From Pterobdella sp. o SKG-2022 (lineage: Eukaryota; Annelida; Clitellata; Hirudinida; Piscicolidae), in the NCBI GenBank assembly GCA_964035795.1, contig OZ038324.1:9277077-9341076 (forward strand): DNA of 64,000 nt. Reading direction: 5' to 3'. Below are positions 56,901-64,000 of the stretch, in pieces. Below the pieces are notes generated by a model. That model was not told the origin of the DNA, made no database searches, and saw nothing but the letters and a program-made list of their open reading frames with translations. The translations under genes and the position numbers were made by a program. Position 1 is the stretch's first letter. Every line of letters begins with the position of its first letter.

Positions 56901-59900
56901 TGGTGTGACTGCGATGTGATAATAATGAACTATTTGTTTTTGATTGGCAAATTTTGGAATATATCACATAATTTAAAATATAATACTATAAACTGTTTAA
57001 AATTAAACGTTAAAAAACATCCACACCAATAATTCGTCTTTATGATCATATTTTTCTTCTTCTTCTTCTACTTCAACCACAACTTCTTCATTTCCTTCAC
57101 TACTACCATCTCCATCATTCTCAACATCAACTCTTTGATACGACAGAAGATACATTACAACAAACACATCCCAAACAGGGTCCGAAAGTTGCCATGACAA
57201 TCTGATGGAAGTAGTCGTGAGGGGCTCCGCTACTAAGTAGATCTCCAAGCCTGCACAAGTTATGACATGCTAAGATTGTGAGTTTTTTATTAAATGGTTG
57301 AGTATTTGAATATAAAATCTCAATCTAATAATAGAATTAAACTAAATTAAATTCATAATAATAATAATTTTTAGCTATGTAGCGCCAAAAAAACCAAACG
57401 CTTTATTAACTTGGATTTAAAATTAAAAACTCGACCAGAGAGCTTGAGAAGGACTTGAGAGGGCTGGGACCAGAGACCTCTGTTGTTATGATGGTCGATA
57501 CAAGACACAGTTATAGTGTAGTTGGTGTTTGTTAGCAATCCCTGAACTAGCTTCGATCTCTCGTTCACATGCTCTATTATTATGCTAGATGAAGTGTATT
57601 GGTAAAAGGGGTCGAGGCTTGAGTAGTTGATTTCATAGCCCTGGGCGGTGACAGTTTTGTGTCAAATTTTACAGTGTTAAACGTGTTTTTCGTGAAAAAT
57701 TATTTTAAAAAATACAATAAAATACAGAAACTATTTCGAAAAAAATATTTCCAAGTTTTTCTTAAAAGGAAAAAAATTATGTACTGCGTGAATTAAACTT
57801 TGAAAACATCAATTGAGGATTCATACATTTATTTAAAAGAAAAGCTATAGTTTCCGATAAGTATAGATTACCATAAAACATTGGCATGTTACCATACTAA
57901 TGTTTTATGATAAGACTATACTTATTAATTGCTATACAAAAAATACATAAGATGTCTCTAAAAAGTTGCGTGAAAGAAAAAAATATTCTTTTAAATCCCT
58001 CACAGTAACGTTGTGGAAGTTGGGGTGGTTTTCATCGATGGACCACGTGACTAGTAGAGAGTCGAATGATTGCGCACGTGCGGTGACGTCATAAGGGGTT
58101 GGAAGGCTGGCTGGAGGAGGAAATGGATCTGATGAAACTGAAATGTTCGAAATATTTTGAACAGAATGAAATATTAAAGTGAATTTTTTATTTCATTATA
58201 GTTGGTTTCTTATAGAAATGTCTAGCTGGGTGGTGAGATTCATTCAAATTATGATATATCATGTAAGGTGCTATTTTTGGAAATGTACCTTGCTTTGTGT
58301 CTCTTTTCATCAGTCTTCCTGAAGACGAAACAAAACCAAAAATAATTGAAGAACTAATTTAAATTGGAAATGGGAATTGAAATTAAATTAGGAATATTAC
58401 TAATTCAAACATGCCAGGAAAAAATAAAATTTAAAAAAAATCATAAATAATATAAAGGTAAAAGAAAGAATAATCGAAATAAAAGGAATTGGAAATAACA
58501 TAAACAATTTTCGTGTTTCTATTATTTTTTTTGTTAAAACAAGAAATATTTTTCTTTTCCGCTTCAAAAACAATGAAAAAAACTCCATTTTAAATTCACT
58601 TTTCTAAATTTTTCATTAACTTTAAATGCACGAATTTCTTCATTGGAATCCGAAATTTTTGCATTCATCTCATTAATATTTTTTAAAAAACACCCATAAC
58701 AACATGAAATCAAAATAAACTTGGAGCATATAATTTCCCCTAATATCGCTCATCAAACCTGCGATGGTCAGTTTGACCACTTGTTCAATATGGCCGAGGT
58801 CTGAAGAACCGTGACAAGTGTAGTTGGCGTCCCTCCTTCAGAAGTTCAATGGAAGAGATTAATGCGTTTTATGTTTAATGAGGTTTAATAAAAAGAATAA
58901 TAATAAAAATAAATAAATTTATCACTAATTATTATTATTGTTATTAATAAAAATTGTAGTAGTATTAGTGGCAGTGTTTTTATTGGGTTAGCATTCTTAT
59001 TAGTATTATTAGTATCATTAGTTAAGCTAATTAGACTATACTGCTGTACACTCTCCAGTATCTGAAGTTGAAAGCAGTCGACCTAGATTATTGATACTAT
59101 AATAGAGTAATTTATAAAAAAGACCATTTATTTGAGAATAATTTTTAAAAACTGTCAGCTCGAGCTAATATCCAACTTGGATTTATCGAATTTAAAATGG
59201 CCGTTTCCTTGTTTGGGCAGTTTGCCTTGCTGTTGTCAACAAAAAGAAAACTCATCCGCTGAGCCAAATGACAACGATATCAAAATATCAGTTTAGCTTG
59301 AATTACTGATATAATTTTTTTTTCAAGATAAAATCAGAGAAGTTGAAAGAAAATTATTTTATGAACAGAAAGTTGAAAGAAAATTATTTTATGAACAGAA
59401 AGTTGAAAGAAAATTATTTTATGAACAGAAAGTTGAAAGAAAATTATTTTATGAACAGAAAGTTGAAAGATGAAATCAATAATAAAATTAAAAAATAGAT
59501 TATTTATATTGATCATATTACCCCCATCTATTTCCAGTCAAGAAATAATTATGAAATAAAAAGTCTTCTTAATTCATGTTTACCGCAAACATTTAAATAT
59601 TCATGTATATACCGTAAAGAGATGAAACAAAACAATAAAGAAAAATAAACTCAATAGTTTTAGTGTTACGTCAAAAACTCAATTCATTATTCCACGCTAA
59701 GTGTCCCTCAGTCCTCTCAATCATTTTGAACTATGCCTTTCGCATGTCCCTTTGTCAAATTTCAAACGTTTTTCATTATAATTTTTGTTTGTTTTCACTT
59801 GAAGTCATTTGAAAGAATTTAAAAAAATTTTTTTTGTTTTTAAAAATTTTTGCGTTTTTTAAGATTTTGTCCGCACACATATGAAAGAATAATCATAGAA

Positions 59901-61361
59901 TGGTCCACTTTGAAATTAAAGCGTTATAAATTATAAATGGCTAAACACCGCTCGATCCGGGATTTTGAGATTGTTTGAGACTTGTATCAGAGATTATGCA
60001 AAAATTGAAATTCTACAAAGCAGCCTTGGTTTAAACATTGTACTCTCAACTTAAAAAATTCATTCACTTTAAACTTTTTTAAACTTATTTTCGATTTGTC
60101 AAACAAAATTTTGGAGAAATTTTATGAACAAAAAAGACTTTCCATTGAAAAGTAATTTTATAACCTAAGGTTCGGATGTCTGGTCTTTTCCTATCTTTAT
60201 AATGTTACAACGGTTTTATTAACGATCTTTTTTCAAGATCATCAAATTATTGTGAATAAAAATTAAAAAAAATAACCATCAGTAATCAAACTAAAAGCGA
60301 ACTCTGAACTTAAACATCATAGAACATTTTAAAAATTATTGAAACCATATCAATATACATTCATTTTTAGACACATATAGTCCTCACACGGCCTCTCTTA
60401 CACACAAGCTTGCAGGCATACCCAGCCAGCTAGTTGTATTTCAAGAACCCGCACTTAACATGCACCTACCAAACACTCACACTAACTTGACGTTGGACAG
60501 AACCAGTACAGCGTGGCCAACATTTTCCTTGTCTGTTAACACCATGTCTCCCTGCTTCCAATACACCTGCAAACACGCCACCATGATGAGTAAGGTAATG
60601 AAGGAGGTGAGGGCAAGATATTAATTCAGAGCCTGAAAGTATTAGGTAATAAGCAAATGCATGCGGCCATTAGACCCGTCAATTGTAACTTATATTTAAG
60701 CGTCCTTATCTGTTATCAATTGTTAATAATAGATGTATAAATTTATTCCAGTAATGTATTGGCATTTATATAACTAGATAAAACAATATGGACTTTTTTT
60801 TCTTATGTTATATCCTATTGTTTGTTGATTTTTCAAACGTAATATTCTTACTACTACATAGAAGTATTGAGCCTAGATGAGGGAACTAAAAAATAGTTTG
60901 AAAATCTATGGACATAGCCTGAAGAAGTTGAAATAACATGGAGTTGCAACTCTTTAGAGCCATACAATTACAAACACTTACGTAGACATGGGGCTGAAAT
61001 CGCCTATAGATATATTAGATGTGAATATGCATATGCAGTATTTAGATAGAAACCTCAACGCATTTATACATCATAGATATAAGATTTTTGTGAGAATACA
61101 GTAATTCAGTCTGTGTATAAGATATGCCAAAAAAATCTTTCATACATTAATATGTCCGCATATACCTACAAAACTATATATAAACAATACAATCTACCCT
61201 ACAATACACAACATAAAGAGAACATCAGATATTATAAAGATGGAATTGACAGACCTGTGGCATGGGAGAGCCCGTTGCCTTGCAAGACAGGTTCTTCGAG
61301 GAAGAGTAGGGCAGGTGGATGTCTTCTAGTATGAAGGGGAAGTGCGGTGGTGTCATGCGAA
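49411..61361 (-). CDS. Lar: LAR-type receptor protein tyrosine phosphatase (PTPRD/F/S ortholog), 5'-partial
   Basis: Synaptic/axonal adhesion receptor phosphatase. Exons (minus): 61255-61361, 60487-60566, 58759-58835, 58289-58318, 58004-58137, 57436-57640, 57027-57250, 56731-56908, 56185-56505, 55768-55968, about 55564-55648, 54815-55123, 54550-54674, 54236-54416, 54050-54153, 53676-53898, 53387-53556, 53097-53270, 52816-52976, 52605-52747, 52300-52465, 52061-52193, 51901-51999, 51703-51822, 51462-51622, 51034-51316, 50861-50954, 50719-50795, 50502-50636, 50307-50432, 49901-50191, optional 49736-49756, 49411-49479. Phases fit everywhere except 55564/55123. Order: Ig3, about eight FN3 domains, [15 protein letters not shown] juxtamembrane, D1, D2, ending [11 protein letters not shown]1 and D2 closely follow vertebrate and fly LAR. 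Ig1, Ig2 and the signal peptide lie beyond 61361. Confidence 0.96.
49736..49756 (-). CDS. Lar: 21-nt candidate microexon inside LAR D2
   Basis: Bounded by TTTACAG acceptor and GTAAGC donor, exactly 21 nt and phase 0, encoding NSGQPPE. It lies between the exon ending GMVQNE and the final exon starting NHYAFCY, which join directly as in known LAR proteins ([12 protein letters not shown]). Inclusion would insert seven residues before the last helix of D2. Could be chance splice-site matches. Confidence 0.4.
51034..52465 (-). other. Lar: LAR catalytic phosphatase domain D1
   Basis: Exons 52300-52465 through 51034-51316. Landmarks: [48 protein letters not shown] acid loop, and the P-loop [11 protein letters not shown] split by a phase-2 intron after the catalytic Cys codon. 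All catalytic residues (Asp of WPD, Cys, Arg) are present, so D1 is expected to be active. Confidence 0.95.
52816..52976 (-). other. Lar: LAR transmembrane exon
   Basis: Encodes an extracellular stalk ([19 protein letters not shown]) and a single helix [20 protein letters not shown], then SR at a phase-2 donor joining to RNRESLQK, the cytoplasmic side. Confidence 0.93.
53097..58137 (-). other. Lar: LAR fibronectin type III array
   Basis: Successive FN3 domains, most split by one intron: 58137/57436, 57250/56731, 56505-56185 (single exon), 55968/55564, 55123-54815 (single exon), 54674/54236, 54153/53676, 53556/53097. Typical core residues (W in the B strand, Tyr/Leu in F/G such as [15 protein letters not shown]) are visible. 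Exon 57027-57250 ends in a Glu/Asp-rich stretch ([19 protein letters not shown]) unusual for FN3. The last domain is the diverged membrane-proximal one ([17 protein letters not shown]). Confidence 0.88.
57847..57935. repeat. Long imperfect hairpin in a LAR intron (pre-miRNA- or MITE-like)
   Basis: Arms 57847-57882 and 57898-57935 are complementary over about 36 bp with few mismatches (GATAAGTATAG and CATAAAACATT words pair with their complements), with a loop of about 15 nt. Size suits a metazoan pre-miRNA on either strand or the remnant of a small inverted-repeat element. No known miRNA was recognised. Confidence 0.5.
58289..58318 (-). CDS. Lar: 30-nt microexon of LAR between Ig3 and FN3-1
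   Basis: Bounded by CTTCAG acceptor and GTACAT donor, phase 1 in and phase 1 out, encoding a basic insert RLMKRDTKQ. Flanking exons (phase 1 out, phase 1 in) also join without it, so it can be a cassette. Position between domains resembles the meA/meB-type mini-exons of LAR-RPTPs, although the vertebrate sites are inside Ig2 and between Ig2 and Ig3. Confidence 0.6.
58759..61361 (-). other. Lar: LAR third Ig domain (three exons)
   Basis: Exons 61255-61361, 60487-60566 and 58759-58835 join to RMTPPHFPF...[24 protein letters not shown]...[23 protein letters not shown]. Both Ig cysteines and the core Trp are present. The wording matches LAR Ig3 (VAPxFS, GxPMPxVxW, NVLELSNV, SANYTCVAxSSLG), including the entry in phase 1. 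Confidence 0.9.
59339..59470. repeat. 30-bp tandem repeat, about 4.4 copies
   Basis: Perfect 30-bp units beginning AGTTGAAAGAAAATTATTTT and ending ATGAACAGAA, in the LAR intron between the second and third Ig3 exons. Because 30 is divisible by 3 it gives a repeating ten-residue open frame ([10 protein letters not shown]) that is not a gene. Confidence 0.97.
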
Positions 61362-64000
61362 CTGTAGGTGGGTTGGTGGTGGGGGTTTGGTTGAATGGCT
61401 GGGTGGAGACAGTCTTGGGATTGAAATGCTTACTTTTTTTATTGTTTCAATGTTTGTTTTGTTGACTTCTTTAATCTGTTTTCAACTTTTTCATATCAAT
61501 TGATAAGAGTTTTGGAAGACTTCGAGTTGTTAAGTCTACCGAGGTGTTCGATTTGAATGATTTTTAAATTGTTTGCCTTGAATTTTTCAATGCGAGTCAG
61601 TTGATGATAATTATCGGATGTTTCAATTGTTTTACGCATTTTTGTTTTGATGATATTGATTCAAAATTAATTATTTTTTTTATATAATTAGTTGATGTGA
61701 AACTTGGTTCAAAATTTCAAAATTAAAAGCTTTTGGAAATCACGAATAGAAAAGTATAGTTGAATGGATAGTGAGGTTTTGATTAACAAGCTTCATTCTC
61801 TAATTCTCTCGATGCATTTGCTAGCTCGGTAACAAAATTATTGCAAAAGCCTACATATTTTCCTTGTGAGGGGTTTTGGGAAGAAGAAAAAACATTATTT
61901 AATTATTTTTATGGTATTATAAGAATAAATGGAGCTAAAATAATGAAAAGCAAAAAAAATTGTCAAAATAATAATAATAAAACAATAAGAATTTTTCCTC
62001 GATATAATAAGAAGAACAACAAAAAACCAAAATAAGTAATTGCGAGGTTAAATGTTTTTTGAGCATCACACGGCCATAACAAAGAATTGGCAGATTTAAA
62101 ATGCAGTTGTCGATGTGTGTTGCTAAGATTAATTAGTTGAATCAACACGGGTTAAAAGTTCAAATATAAAGTTTTTGCTACGAAAACGATTTTTTTTTAA
62201 AAGGAAATGTTTTTTTGTATAATAAATTTTTTTCATAAATAGGAACATGAAACACAGAAATTCATGCAGATTTGATTGTTGAAGAACAAAGGACTAAGGT
62301 GTAAAAGAGTGTTCGACACCGCTTGAAAGACATCAATGGAATTCAATAAAAATCGATTTGCCAATCTCGAGGTACAATGTCAAGGCGATAAAACACTAGA
62401 GAAAAAAGCTTTATTGCAAAAATGCTTGCAACTAGAGAAGAAAACCATAAAAAACTAATTTAAAAGCAAATGATGTCTTAAATAATTAACGTAGTTGAAG
62501 CATTGCTCAAAATAGGAAATTGATTTTGTTTATTATTTAAATCTATCTTACAATTAATCTACTTCGCCAATTGCAGAAGCATTTTTTCAGCAAGAAATAA
62601 TTTTCCAATAAAAACTTTTGTGGAGTTTCGAATGATCAAATGATTTCCTTCTTTCTAGGTCGATTAATATTTATAGAAAACCTTCAATATTTGATCTACT
62701 TTCCATGGAAATTATTTTCTTCTAAATTTCACTTTTAATTAAAAATATCATTTTCAAAATGAGAAAAAAAAACATTATAAAAATGGGATTTCCGACGAGA
62801 ATTTTGCATAGGAAATATAAGAAAACTTTTTTTTTGCGGTGGAATTGAGATTAGAAATAATTTTAGTAATGTCTTTTCCCACAAACTTTCATGAATTTTT
62901 TTGCATAGTGACTTGGTAGGCACAAAAAAGAATTACAAAATCGAAAAAAATATCTAAAACTTTTCTGATTCTGTGCAAGATTTTTTCATAAAAGAACTCA
63001 AAAAGGATGAGAAATGAATTATTCAAAACTCTAAAGCACACATCTTTATAAAGATATGAACAAAACGACCAGATCATAATTAATAAAAAAGACTAGTAAT
63101 TTTACAATCATTGTTTTATAAAGCATCAAAAATTAACATTGCCAAAATAGAGCTGCTTGTAGATCACCAAAAGCCGAATACTCTCGCTTCCTCTTCTATT
63201 GGATTTATGACTCACAGTCATTTCGACTTCTATTCTTCTTCATCATCCACGCTCCCACACATCCATACAAATTATATTTTTTTTAATTGTTTTTTTAAAT
63301 TATTTTTTCAGCACTAAATAAAAGTAAGTTTTTTTAAGTTTGCTTATACTGCTCTAAACAAATGTATTTGAATTTCCAAAGATTATGAAGTAGCTTGTAG
63401 CATGAATTGGCCTCTAGCCCCAAATAAAACCTTCTCAGAATCTAAACCATTACATGTAGGTCTTAAACTTCTTTACAAGGAAGTTAAATTTATGCAATAA
63501 ACATCAGAAAAGTTTAAGACTAACTCAAATTGCAGAGAAGCCTAGCTTGAAGAAAGCGATAAAACCCCAGTGGTCTTAATTCGTACATTTGCTTGCGTCG
63601 AACGCTAAATGGCAGTATGACACATGTTGTCATAAACTAAATGTAAATTATGACCTTGTCGAGATTTTACTCGCAAGCAATTAACTAAGACGTTTCAACT
63701 CCGTATCTAACGTACGTGTGACAAATTTTTGAGATTTAATGCAATATATAACTGAAAATACTGAAAAATGAAATAATTTCTGTAGATTGGAACGGTATAA
63801 AATAGGGAGCATGTTTGCTTGTTAGTCGCTTGCAGTGCAGAATTATGACCTCAGCGAAAACAATAAAACGGAAAAAACACTAAATATTTAATAATTTTTA
63901 TATTAATAAGTCGGAAATGCTAGCAAAAGTTATGACGTTATGAAGTTATGACGTAGAACAAACTTCCGGCCTCCACGCGTGACGTCAATACTAACTAATG
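61362..64000. other. Probable LAR intron, no recognised exon
   Basis: The Ig3 exon at 61361 enters in phase 1, so upstream LAR exons must lie to the right. No Ig2-like exon was recognised up to the end of the window, so this is probably part of a large intron. Confidence 0.5.

Noticed and set aside
59334..59516. Repeating [10 protein letters not shown] frame
   Set aside because: Artefact of a 30-bp tandem repeat.

Overview
This is an AT-rich, microsatellite-dense eukaryotic (metazoan) window. It holds intron-rich animal genes: a discoidin domain receptor, the RNA polymerase III subunit POLR3C, an SLC7 light-chain amino-acid transporter, two ERG/FLI/FEV-type ETS factors in tandem, a CD39-type ecto-nucleotidase and a LAR-type receptor tyrosine phosphatase. 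The gene set and style point to an invertebrate bilaterian. A lophotrochozoan such as an annelid/leech is my best guess from composition and gene structure, but this is inference. All gene models were built by hand, by joining GT..AG exons whose phases agree and whose translations match the families from memory. No alignment was run.

Layout: 1-5351 (-) discoidin domain receptor, ectodomain, transmembrane and start of juxtamembrane; kinase domain off the left edge, signal-peptide exon not found. 5352-8194 non-genic. 8195-13382 (+) POLR3C, 17 exons, complete. 13621-17289 (-) SLC7 transporter, 13 exons, complete, convergent with POLR3C (about 240 bp apart). 18059-27562 (-) compact ETS factor without a recognisable Pointed domain (FEV-like). 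30536-38429 (-) ERG/FLI-like ETS factor with Pointed and ETS domains, 7 exons, complete. 39690-46348 (-) NTPDase, 9 exons. 46349-49410 non-genic. 49411-61361 (-) LAR-RPTP: third Ig domain, FN3 array, transmembrane segment and both phosphatase domains, complete at its 3' end; the first Ig domains lie beyond 61361, probably outside the window. 61362-64000 has no recognised coding sequence.

The genes are not one pathway. LAR and DDR are cell-surface adhesion/matrix receptors, the ETS pair are DNA-binding regulators, SLC7 and NTPDase handle amino acids and extracellular nucleotides, and POLR3C is core transcription machinery. The most interesting points are: (1) the two ETS genes share a near-identical block (ETS exon, the 56-bp intron and start of the last exon) while the rest has diverged, suggesting gene conversion; (2) two perfectly phased microexons in LAR (30 nt between Ig3 and FN3-1; 21 nt inside the D2 phosphatase domain); (3) a long intronic hairpin in LAR; (4) a tRNA-Ile-like SINE candidate; (5) low-complexity insertions (Lys-, Glu/Asp- and His-rich) in several conserved proteins.
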